Shown: positions 46,316 to 55,810 of the stretch, piece after piece | Position numbering within the stretch: position 1 is the first letter of the stretch | Layout: every line of letters starts with the position of its first letter | Assembly: GCF_001411555.2 (NCBI RefSeq) | Contig: NC_049909.1 | Span: 4,511,875-4,575,874 of the forward strand | DNA length: 64,000 nucleotides | Direction: 5' to 3' | Origin: Juglans regia | Lineage: Eukaryota > Streptophyta > Magnoliopsida > Fagales > Juglandaceae | The notes under the pieces: generated by a model | Told to the model about the DNA's origin: nothing | Databases searched by the model: none | The model's input: only the letters and a program-made list of their open reading frames with translations | Translations under genes and position numbers: made by a program

Positions 46316-47758
46316 GTTATTGGTGTGCTGTCGCAGGCAACCAAAAATAAAACCTATACTCCTAAAAATACATGTAGTAGTGCAAGTAAGGATCGTTCCC
46401 ACGGAGAGTATTTAGCCTAGTTTTATGCTACTAAACAAGGATTGTGAGGGGTTGAGTATAACGAAAACAATTTTAAGAAGAACAACTAAGAAACAATTCA
46501 AATTAAAGTATCGAAATCAATCAAAAGAACAAACCTTGGTCTAAGTCAACATCCACCATCGGAATTTTATAACTGATCATCGATGCAAATATATATTAAT
46601 TCATACTTTGAATATTCACCGTTGGAATTATTTTCCTATCTCTCCTTAGTCGTAGTTAATTAGAAAACAAGCGATCTAATTAACCTTAACCACTAAACAA
46701 CCCAAGACAAGCGCTAAAGGTTTAATCTAGTAGCAACCTTAAGAATTAGAGAGATCAAAGAAGCTAAACAGCACAAGCACAAGCGGTTGCATTTAATTTC
46801 GTCGAGCGTTCTTCCTAAGATCTAATAATTTCTGACGCAGCAAATCATCAAATCTTAGTTGCTTCACAAATTAGAATGATCAAACAATTACGGATTTGAT
46901 GTCTAATCTAGCAGTAGATTGCAATGAATAATAAACTAGTAAGCCTCCTAGTAATTAAACGAGGCAATCATGAAAATAGGCATAGAAAAATATTCGATAC
47001 TCAAAGCATAATTGAACACTAAAAACAAATCAGATCTCACAGTTTTATTGATTTCGAGGCTTCTGTTTCCTTCAACCAATTATGAAAGTTTAGGCACACA
47101 AAACCATCATGAAAACTGGAATGAGGTGTTAGAGAAGAGGGGAGAGAGATGCCCTAGTATGATGATTTTCTTTTCCCTTTTACACGTCCATGCCCCTTAT
47201 TAGAATCCTACCAAATCTCCTAAAATATTCTAAACATTATCCTCAAATAACCATATCCAAATCTGACTTAATTAAGGGAAATATTAAAAATAAAATAGAG
47301 TCCTAATATAACTAGGAAAGTGGTGTTTTCCAGCTGTAACTTTCGTGCACCATATCTCCAAAACATCTGCAATTAAATCGCATATTTGAATTGCACAATA
47401 AGGCCGAACGTTCTGAAACGTCATCAGTGCAGGTGTGTCAACTTCAAGCCCGATTTCAACCTTTATTCAGATAGTATCTTTCAAAACTCAAAACATGAAA
47501 GTTGTAGATATTTGTCTTGGTGTTTCACAAAATCTTGAATCATCTCAATCAAAGCTTGGATCAGAGAGTTATACCTAGATTATGAAGCATTGTCGAAACT
47601 ATCTAGAACCGCTCAATTAACTTCGTTTTACATTAAACGACTTTGTTTGCTTCCTAAATAAAAATATAAGAATAATTAGTACATTTAGGCACCAAATAAG
47701 TATAAAATACTAAACATTAAGTGAGAAAAATATGACACTTTGCATTCTCATCAGTTAT
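46316..47758 (+). mobile_element. Solo LTR-E, 1,433 bp, TSD GTTAT
   Basis: The insertion (46321-47753) starts TGGTGTGCTGTCG and ends CATTCTCATCA, that is, TG...CA, with perfect GTTAT duplications at 46316-46320 and 47754-47758. It lies within LTR-B, 18 bp after the small ORF. It has no coding region and matches no other LTR in the window. The strand is assumed. A TRIM or other LTR class remains possible. Confidence 0.75.
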
Positions 47759-48157
47759 TTTGTGGAAAAAAGAGAGAGAGAGAGAGAAAAACAGGACTTA
47801 TGGTTTTAGACCTCAACTTTTGTGGAACTATATTTTGAGGAGATCCCATATTTTGGGAGATTCAAACTATACTCTATGATTTTTGGATGTTATATCTTTA
47901 TGATACATGTTTATGTTTTGGGCAATGTTGGGATATGATATTAGTATGGTGTCATGTGCTTTGCAATTGCTTATCGCGTTGCTTAGTTTATTCGACCTTT
48001 ACTATTTTTCCATTGCTACGTTATTGCATATTGCTAGTGTACTTAGGTGCATAGCATATTATCTATCATGAACGAGCAATGTGTAGCCTTGTGTTACATG
48101 TCCCAGCGTTTCAGTCACCATCCAATCCCAAGCGGGGGCTAAGGGCGCCACAAAGCA

Positions 48158-48169
48158 TGGTATCAAAGC
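48158..48169 (+). promoter_or_regulatory. Family T primer binding site (LTR-B element)
   Basis: TGGTATCAAAGC lies 5 bases after the LTR-B end at 48152. It is the mirror of 6790-6801 and shows that LTR-B is the 5' LTR of a family T element. Confidence 0.82.
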
Positions 48170-49134
48170 AATTACGTCTCTAGGTAAACCCACACATTGT
48201 CCTAGATATGCATGGTACCTTTAACTAGGTTTGAGATCTATAGTTGTAGGCTTGGATCTTATAGCTATAGGCTTGAATCTATAGGAAGAAGAAGATACGC
48301 CCGTAACATCGCGAGTTCGAGGGAAGAAAGCTTATTCTTCTCTAAGGAAGGGACTGACCCATGCTGGTTTTGTGCATTTTCAGAAGAAGGAAATCATGGT
48401 TCGAAACTAGCGTTGGAATACATCTCTGAGAGGTGGGGATTAGGAGACTGGGAATCCTCCACTGGAAGGGGGACAGGCTATAGCAGAAGCCATTCCCCAG
48501 ATGACTGAGGTGGTATGCACTCAGATGGAATAAGGACAGAACACTAGACAAGTACCGCCCAGAGGGGAACAAAGGTGTACTTACGAAAGGTTCATGGTGT
48601 ACAGATACCCAACTTTCGTTGGAACGGAAGGACCTTTAAAGGCTAACAAGTGGCTTATGGATCTAGAAAGAACCTTTGAAGTTAGCGGATGCTCGGAAGA
48701 GTATAAGGTCCAGTACGCGGGTCACATGCTTCAAGGAGAAGCTGGAATCTGGTGGCACACCAAACGGCAACGTTTGGCCCAAGAATTGGGAAATTTGACT
48801 ACACTCACTTGGGATCAATTTTAAGACAGAGTTTGATAATCATTTCTTTCCAGAAATGGCTAAGCAGCAAAAAGCTTTGGAGTTTGCAAGTTTCACCCAA
48901 GGGAATATGACGATCAATCAGTACACTGCTCGTTTTATGGAAACGAGGAGGTTTGCACCTCATCTAATCAGTATCGAGAAGATGCAATCAAGAAAGTTCC
49001 AAGATGATTGACAACCTTATATCCGCAACCAAGTAGCATGCTTACAAATACGAAATTTCCAAGAATTGGTCAATGTAGCTTCAAATAATTTTGATGGTTC
49101 AGTTGGAGAATAAGAGTAGGAAGTTTTAGCAAGG
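48170..49134 (+). pseudogene. Family T gag (LTR-B element)
   Basis: The clearest part (48594-48824) encodes MVYRYPTFVGTEGPLKANKW, DLERTFEVSGCSEEYKVQYA and GHMLQGEAGIWWHTKRQRLA, a Retrotrans_gag capsid. After a stop the capsid continues in another frame to about 49060 (FFPEMAKQQKALEFASFTQG, INQYTARFMETRRFAPHLIS, NFQELVNVAS). There is no zinc knuckle, protease or pol: the element jumps to LTR-like sequence at 49135. It shares gag with T1 and T2, so T1, T2 and this element are one family, and LTR-B is their LTR. Confidence 0.85.
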
Positions 49135-49439
49135 TGTAATAATCATAGAGGAATAAGTGTCTGAGAGTACAAGTACTTATTTGAGAGTCATAGTTAGTAA
49201 ATTGATTATTTTCGGATATTTTGATGTGTTAGGTTAAGGATATTTTCGAGTCTTTGGAGAGTTTTTAATTTATGTTACTGAGAATTTCTTTGTTGTCCCT
49301 ATGAAGAAACATGGATATTTTGGTTGAGCAAATGAATTAATATTTTATGGAGTTTTTCTGAATTTTATAATTGTGATATTGGAGATGATTTTAGGTAATA
49401 TGAGCTAACTCTCTAGACCTCAGGGAACGGGGCATTACA
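49135..49439 (+). mobile_element. LTR-like fragment with TGTAAT...ATTACA ends
   Basis: Starts TGTAATAATCATAG and ends GGGGCATTACA (305 bp). No duplicated flank is visible (CAAGG left, CTCAC right). It could be a short LTR, a MITE, or the end of a longer LTR. It is flanked by gag and by LTR-B. Confidence 0.4.
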
Positions 49440-50686
49440 CTCACTCACCCTTATTTCGAGACTAGGGTTTCTTTAGTCATCTTCTAATGTGTCTTTTATG
49501 TATTTTTCAGAATTGCTATTTTTATGCTTCAGATTTTTGTAAGTAAACTTCCAACTTACTTTTGATAACGCTTGTATATATTTAGTGAGCTCTTGTTGTT
49601 TATCATTGCTTGAATCTTGTTATATTGTTATATGTATGCTCGGTTTTAATAAAAGGATGAGATGTTATGTTTTCATGATGCTTGTTTTGATATATGAATG
49701 TGTAGAAGCATGAGAATATGTGTTGTGATCATGAAAAGCCATATTTGGAGGACTTGTATGATTCAACCAAGGCCATATCAAGGGAATCTGAATCTGTTTT
49801 GGGTTTGGATAAGTATGATTCAACTATGTTTACATGTATTCATCATATGATTGCATGTTCTAATGTTTTCAAGCCATATTGTGAGATGCCTTTTGGAAAT
49901 TGGACCATATGTGTTTCAGGTTGTACATGTTGCATGAGTATGATAAAGTGTAACATCATGTGTTCATGTCTCTTGGATTGGAGTCTATGTTTCCAAAAAA
50001 AAAGAGAGTCAAAGTACGTTTTATCACAACCCCAAATACTAGGACGGCGAAATGCCCTAGTGGAACTCCCTGTCCACTCTGGAGTGTTTAAAGTCGAGTG
50101 GAGACCTCTGCATCGATAAAGTATAGTCGATGGGCCTTGAATGGTTCCTTAAGGAAAGGATATTGGAGCGAGGTTGCACCTAAAGCTAGTGGGTGCCATA
50201 TGGTGAAGGCGACATAAGCGAACTGTCGTAAGAAAAACAAGTTGATGTTATGACATAGTCACCTCGATCAATGGATCGTTGGTTGATGCGGTAATTAGCG
50301 GGGAACACACAGTGCTTAGGGGAGCTGTGAGGTATCCATCCATATGAATCATGAGATGAACAAGGCATTTGAGCTCTATATTATGATATGTTATGATGTC
50401 ATGATATGTTATATGATGTCACGATATGGTACGATGTGATATGATCACAATATGAAAATGTTATGAAATGAAAAGAATGGCATGATATGTTATGACAAGA
50501 ACAAGTACCCAGGCTCAAATGATATGGCATTTGATAAGAAGTCTTATAGATGAAAAGATTTTTTTATGAAAAGTCTATGTTGCATACGTCAACGTTCATG
50601 TCCATGCATTTATTTATGGGTTGCATTTATTTGTGGTTTACTTGTATATGCCTGTGATATCTACTGTATGTTGACTATTTACTTCA

Positions 50687-50747
50687 TGAGATTTCTCAAA
50701 ATCTCATTGTGGTAGTTTCCACTACCATTTCCCACCCGAAATGATAG
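50687..50747 (+). promoter_or_regulatory. Two stem-loops in LTR-B (second copy)
   Basis: Stem 1 is TGAGATTT/AAATCTCA (50687-50706, loop CTCA). Stem 2 is CTACCATTT/AAATGATAG (50722-50747, one C-A mismatch), followed by GAAGTTGTG and an ATG at 50766. Confidence 0.65.
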
Positions 50748-50765
50748 AAGTTGTGACAGGTTTAG

Positions 50766-50972
50766 ATGACGAAACGCAAGAGGACCAAGGTACCCCCGAC
50801 CACCGAGGAGGTGCCCAAGATCAATGAGAGCTCACTAGAGCCCTCTCTATTGGATAAGATAGAGAACGTCGACCAACTCATTTTTTAGGCCTTACAGCTT
50901 ATAGAAAAGACTAAGAGGCTGAAGAATAGGGACAATGACCACTTTTTGGAGAAGAGAAAGAAGTCAAATTGA
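50766..50972 (+). pseudogene. Small LTR-encoded protein, second copy (one in-frame TAG)
   Basis: The frame from ATG 50766 encodes MTKRKRTKVPPTTEEVPK, SLEPSLLDKIENVDQLIF, a TAG at 50886-50888, then ALQLIEKTKRLKNRDNDHFL and EKRKKSN before TGA. It corresponds to the frame at 46080-46298: the same basic start, PP/EE/PK linker, PS-L motif and basic end, with a length of 68 codons. One nonsense change, compatible with CAG to TAG, breaks it. Indels relative to the first copy keep the frame. This is the main reason to treat the pair as a real, though decaying, coding sequence. Confidence 0.45.
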
Positions 50973-51335
50973 ATTAGTACCTTTAGAGGAAAAAAAAAGG
51001 GGGGGGGGGGGGGGGACCATGGAAAGTAGAAAGGAAATGGCCTATGGTTTTTTTTGTGGAAATAGTATTTTGATGGTCCCGTATTTTGGGAGTTGTTTAA
51101 AACAATTATCTATTTTGGGAGCACAATAATGAAAGTTTTAAGCTTTTGGGATTTTACATTCAGTACCATGATTATTATATTGCCAGCGTCCTTATGTAGT
51201 GCAAATTACTACATACTGCAAGATTTATAGGTGCACTGCTTCTTAATTGTCATGTACAAGGGGTATGTAGCCTTGAGTTACATGTTCTGACGGTTCAGTC
51301 ACTGTCCAATCTCAAGCAGGAACTGGGGGCATCAA

Positions 51336-52119
51336 ATTTTCCTTGCTAATTCAGCCATGAAAGGACTTCTTGGCCAAATTCCCCCGAGTAGTGTGGCCAA
51401 CATGATTTTCTCGTCTTAGTCGTCGACGGTTATTCTTTCCCTTTTGAATCGTACCAAATATGCCTTCAAACTCTTGTCCTCCCTCTACTTTACAGTTAAT
51501 AAGTACGTTGTTGGCCACCTCCTCCGTCAGCTAGTCATGAACTGAGTGATGAACTACCTGCCCAGTTCCTCAAAATTCTCAATGGAGCCTGGCTATAGTG
51601 CTCTGAACCAATCTCGGGCAAATCCCTTTAATGTCAAAGGAAAAGCCATACATGCAATCTCCCCTGGAAATCCATGAAAAGTCATGTGGGCTTTAAAAGT
51701 CTCCAAGTGCTCCACCAGGTCCTTATAAACGTTGACATGTCTATCGACGAGACCTTGAATTTCGGTGGTAGCAATACCACCACGATCTCCGAAGTGTATG
51801 GAAAGTTGGTGATGGTCAGCAGTTGATCAACTGAAGATGAGGTTCCTATCTTCTTGGCCATTTCCTCGTATTTATCCATCAGGCTGCACAGATCATGATG
51901 CATCTTCTTTGTCTCCTTGTTCTCCTGAGGGGCTTTAACCGCGCCCATGTTGTGAGCCTCCATCTCCACCCTATCAACCTGATTGGGCATCGTGTCTTCC
52001 CCTGATGGCCCACTCTTTGCCTTGAGAACCTCATTCACCATTCCCGCTAGCCTTCCTTCCATGTTTCGCGACGTCTCTTCCAGATCTCTAGTTGCCTGAT
52101 ATCGAATGGTGGTGGGCAT
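51336..52119 (-). pseudogene. Tat-lineage gypsy gag
   Basis: The open frame from 52119 encodes the N-terminal part of a Tat gag (MPTTIRYQATRDLEETSRNM, VEMEAHNMGAV, LLPPKFKVSSIDM). After a shift near 51720 the capsid continues in other frames: HMTFHGFPGEIACMAFPLTL, KGFARDWFRAL, and near 51340 SFMAELARKI. It ends at the LTR-B edge. The rest of gag and the protease are missing, and pol remnants lie at 23107-28568 on the other side of the LTR-B element. This probably was one element, though deletion accompanied the break. Confidence 0.82.
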
Positions 52120-52150
52120 GTGAAACGCACGCTAATTGTAAGATAACTAG

Positions 52151-52168
52151 ATCCCATAGACGTCGCCA
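52151..52168 (-). promoter_or_regulatory. Tat primer binding site
   Basis: On the minus strand TGGCGACGTCTATGGGAT, close to the TGGCGCCGT...GGGA type used by Tat and Athila elements. It is two bases from the LTR edge at 52171. Confidence 0.7.
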
Positions 52169-52170
52169 AT

Positions 52171-53472
52171 TGTTGAGTACATGTTTCACTACTTCGCACT
52201 TCCGATCTCCTGCAACCAAAGAGTAAGATGGCTTGGGGGGTTGAGTGGTGGCCCTCCAATGCCTAATTCAGTAACGATATGAGTTTTCTTAAAGAAAATT
52301 TGATGGGAACCAAGGTGGGTCTAGTCTTAAAGATCCTTTGCAAGTTTCAGATGGGCCAATTACAAGATCAAGAGCTAAGAAGATCAAGGAACCAATGCAA
52401 GGATTGATGCAATCCACTTGGGACGAGCCTAGCAAGAGCCGAAAATTCAAAATGGGCTTGAAAAAAGGAGATCCAGTGATCATCCATGTGATACAAGCTA
52501 TGAAGGAGTGTAACATAAATTAGGGCCTATTATTATGATTATGTGATTGAAGGCCTTGGACTTGTTTATTTCATTAAGTGGCTTATTTTATTAGTTATAG
52601 GAATAAGTCTAGAATAATTAGGCTTGAGGATGCTTGGCCCACATGTCTTATTCCTTATGAACTAGGGTTTTTGGAAGGCCTTGTATTTTCGCCAAGGGCT
52701 TATTTGGAAAGTTATTTTTTAGGAACTACGGTTTAAAGAAGTACTGTAGCCGCAGTACTGTAGTTGTGGCACTATTCATCTAGGGGTATTTTTGGAAGAA
52801 AGGGCTTTATTTTGGCTAGGGTTTTAATTAGGTTTTGGTTTAAATACTCTTTGTAGCCTTATGTTAAGGAGTTTATGAAATTTGATGAATTTATTCATTG
52901 TGAGTTGAGTTTATCTCCTCTTGTTCTTGATTGAACTTTTGAACTTATCAAAGGTAAATCACAACCTTTTTGGCGTTCCTCCTTGTAATTTGGGTTTTTG
53001 AGACAGGTTTTTCAATGGGTCTAGATTTTAATATAATCTAGGTTCTTGAAATGAGTTCTCAACGGGTCTAGATTCTCCATCCATTGACTTGATTTTGGCT
53101 TTCTTGGGTGAGTTTTCAAATTGATTGTGGGTTCAAGGGATTTCATTCCTGCGGGTTCATATCAAAATTATTCCAGAGCCCTTCATTAGCATACTTGGGT
53201 TCTTTAAATAGAAGACTTGCCTTTTTGGGATCACCTGAACTAACTACCTTGCCCACTATTTGAAATTCAAAACCCCGGAGCCTTCGGGTTATTCACTCCT
53301 TTTGAATGAGTGAATATCCTAATTGCTCAAGGATAAGTAGGTGGACATTTTTATCTTTAACAAACTAGCCTGAGCTTTAATGGGCTAAAGGGGTTTGAGC
53401 CTTGAATGGCGTGATTTGTCGAGCCACATGAGTCCATGACCCAAGCTCGGATTGGTACCTCACGAGCCCTTA
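52171..53472 (-). mobile_element. Tat 5' LTR, inner part (contains solo LTR-C)
   Basis: The inner edge is TGTTGAGTACATG on the plus strand. LTR sequence is 52171-52300 and 53170-53472, then resumes after C3 at 62866. The outer end is not resolved. No coding sequence was seen. Confidence 0.65.
52296..53169 (+). mobile_element. Solo LTR-C with TSD AAATT
   Basis: The LTR (52301-53164) starts TGATGGGAACCAAG and ends GGGTTCATATCA, with perfect AAATT on both sides (52296-52300 and 53165-53169). It lies in the Tat LTR. A former integrase tail ([20 protein letters not shown], on the plus strand) is visible at 52338-52523. Confidence 0.92.
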
Positions 53473-54333
53473 TGATATGAACCCGTAGGAATGGAATATC
53501 TTGAACCTATAATCAATTTGAAAACTCATCCAAGAAAGCCATAATCAAGTCAATGGATGGAGAATCTAGACCCGTTAAAAACTCTTTTCAAGAACCTAGA
53601 TTATATTAAAATCTAGACCCATTGAAGAACATGTCTCGAGAACCCAGATTACGAGGAACGCCACAAAAGTTGTGATTTACCTTTGATAAGTTCAAAAATT
53701 CAATCAAGAACAAGAGCAGTAAAACTCAACTCACAACAAATAAATTCATCAAATTTCATAAACTCCTTAACATGAGGCTATAAAGAGTATTTAAACCAAA
53801 ACCTAATTAAAACCCTAGCCAAAATAAAACCCTTTCTTCCAAAAATACCCCTGAATTAATAGTGTTGCGCTAAAGTAATTACACTACAGTACATCTTCAA
53901 ACCCTAATTCCTAAAAGTAACTTTCCAAATAAGCTCTTGGCCACAATACAAGGCCTTTCCAAAACTCTAGTTCATAAGAAATAAGACATATGTGGGCCCA
54001 GTATCCTCAAGCCCAATTATTCTAGACTAATTCCTATAACTAATAAAATAAGCCCCTTTAATGAAATACACAAGTCCAAGGCCTTCAATCACATAATCAT
54101 AATAATAGGCCCTAATTCATATTGTACTCCTCCATAGCTTGTATCACATGGATGATCACTGGATCTCCTTCTCTCAAGCCCATCTTGAATATTCGGCTCT
54201 TCCTAGACTCATCCCAAGTGGATTGCACCAATCCTTGCATTGCTTCCTGATCTTCTTAGCTCTATATCTTGTAATTGGCCAATCTGGAACTTGCAAAGGA
54301 TCTTTAAGACTAGGCTTACCTTGGTTCCCATCA
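53473..54333 (-). repeat. C3 3' LTR
   Basis: TGATATGAACCC start, GTTCCCATCA end on the plus strand. Part of the integrase tail is encoded at its right end. Confidence 0.9.
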
Positions 54334-54752
54334 TTCTCCCTCTCCTCAAAAGGATTCGACCTAGAATCTCCACCTGCATCAAAGGGAAAAAGGTTAGTAA
54401 CATTGAAATTAGCAGAAACATTATACTTACCTGGAAAATCCACTTTATATGCATTTTCATTAATTTTCTCAAGAATTTGAAAAGGTCCATCCAAGCTACT
54501 CCTGTCATCAACAAGCAAAAGCATCAAAGCTAAATGAGTAAGTAGATTAAAACCATAAACAATGTCAACAGATAATAAGAAATAGTAGTATGTAAAGTTT
54601 TATTATATGCACACTCTAATAAGGGCAAATGATACTCCCACAAACGTTCATGTAACAATTCAACGAATGGCAAATGATACTCTCACAAACGTTCATGAAG
54701 CACACCTAAAACTTTCATTACACCAAAATGACCACTCCAATTAAAAGCAAAC
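54174..54752 (-). pseudogene. C3 pol end with two module copies
   Basis: From 54752 the minus strand reads FAFNWSGHFGVMKVLGVL, HERL*EYHLPFVELLHERLW, EYHLPLLECAYNKTL, then, after a shift, the pol end ([39 protein letters not shown], 54174-54527). The two units here match the C2 module. A TGA lies in the first unit. The other two units are on the far side of LTR-F at 59461-59560. Confidence 0.85.
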
Positions 54753-55229
54753 TATGACGCCCCCAGATTCGGCTTGGGATCGAACGGACATCCGAAGTAT
54801 CGGGACATGCAACACAAGGTTACTGACCCCGTTCATGACATATAAGATGTAATGTTCTCAACATGCATCTAGCATTATACAATATTCGCAGTAGATAATT
54901 TTTTTTTTTTAGCAATACTATGCACCAAACATATAATATCCCAAATAGTTAAAACATAAACCATGCATACTTAAAACATCCACGATTACAGCACGGGTCT
55001 TAGAAGACTATAATCTCAAAACAACGGAGACCTGGCTCCATAATTACATTGCCAAAATACACTATTGGGTTAGTTCGTTGAGTAACTCGCGTAACACGAC
55101 TAACGATGCCGGAATACTATCCAAAGACCTAACTATGGAGTCTACAAGCTCTGTGTTACGTCTACGGCATCTAGTCAACCTCCTCCAGTCTGCCAGTGTC
55201 TACTCCCTGCTCTGATCCTGACACATCGC

Positions 55230-55289
55230 CTACCATTTGGTGGGAATGGTAGTTGGGACAACCACTGTGAGATTTGATTACAAATCTCA
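55230..55289 (-). promoter_or_regulatory. Two stem-loops in LTR-F
   Basis: Stem 1 is TGAGATTT/AAATCTCA (55268-55289). Stem 2 is CTACCATT/AATGGTAG (55230-55252). On the minus strand the order (stem 1, then stem 2) is the same as in LTR-A and LTR-B. Confidence 0.62.
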
Positions 55290-55439
55290 GCAAGTTAACA
55301 GGAAACTTCCACACAGATTAATGGTGCATGCATGGCAATAAAAGCATGAATACATAATCAAAGTCATAACTAAGTATAGCATAACTTGACATATAGCATA
55401 ACATAAATTACATAATTTGAACTGAAACTAAAACATAGC

Positions 55440-55810
55440 TTGACATGACGTGGCATGTACACGAACTTAAAACATAACATGGACTAGAACCATAGCATGA
55501 ACGTGAACTTGAAACATAATATGGACTTGAAACATAGCATGAATGTGAACATACATAATTTGAACATGAACTTGAACATAACATGAATCTAAGCACAACA
55601 TAACATAAACGTGAACTTGAAACATAACGTGAACGTGAATGTGAACTTGAAACATAACGTGAACGTGAACATGACATAACATGAACATGAATATAACATG
55701 ACATAAACATGAACTTGAAACATAGCATGAACGTGAGCATACATAAAATGAACATGAACGTGAACTTGAACATAACATAACGTGAAACATGACTTGAACA
55801 TGAAATACAT
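55440..55810. repeat. Irregular short repeats in LTR-F
   Basis: Many copies of GAACTTGAAACATAAC and CATGAACGTGAAC in variable spacing. A second field with ACATGGCATACATGTAACA lies at 56390-56660. Frames reading through them are low complexity. Confidence 0.7.

Larger units (their letters stand above)
28571..48152 (+). mobile_element. LTR-B, 5' LTR of a family T element, about 3.6 kb, split by four nested insertions
   Basis: It starts TGTGATGACCCAAG (28571) and ends GGGCGCCACA (48152), 5 bases before a primer site. LTR segments: 28571-29745, 35662-35943, 44563-46320 and 47759-48152 (about 3.6 kb in all). The gaps are C1, LTR-D (holding C2) and LTR-E, each with duplicated targets. Its left flank is Tat pol and no clear TSD is found, so deletion may accompany that junction. 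It is followed by gag (48170-49134). It carries a TATA box, stem-loops and the small ORF at 46080. Confidence 0.85.
49440..51335 (+). mobile_element. LTR-B, second copy, 5'-truncated
   Basis: It aligns with the 3' half of the 5' LTR-B (44740-46300 and 47760-48152), with a TATGTAGCC...GTCACTGTCCAATCTCAAG end. The terminus is degraded (GGGGGCATCAAA). It could be the 3' LTR of the element whose gag is at 48170, but internal pol is gone and no TSD is found with the left end at 28571. It contains a G17 run at 51000-51016. It carries stem-loops and the small ORF. Confidence 0.7.

Noticed and set aside
49135..49439. Small solo LTR or MITE
   Set aside because: Ends are suggestive but no TSD is visible, so kept only as a low-confidence fragment.
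28571..51335. Clean insertion of a full LTR-B element with matching TSD
   Set aside because: The flanks (TCGCA left; AATTT or TTTTC right) do not match and Tat sequence is missing between, so I do not claim a simple insertion.
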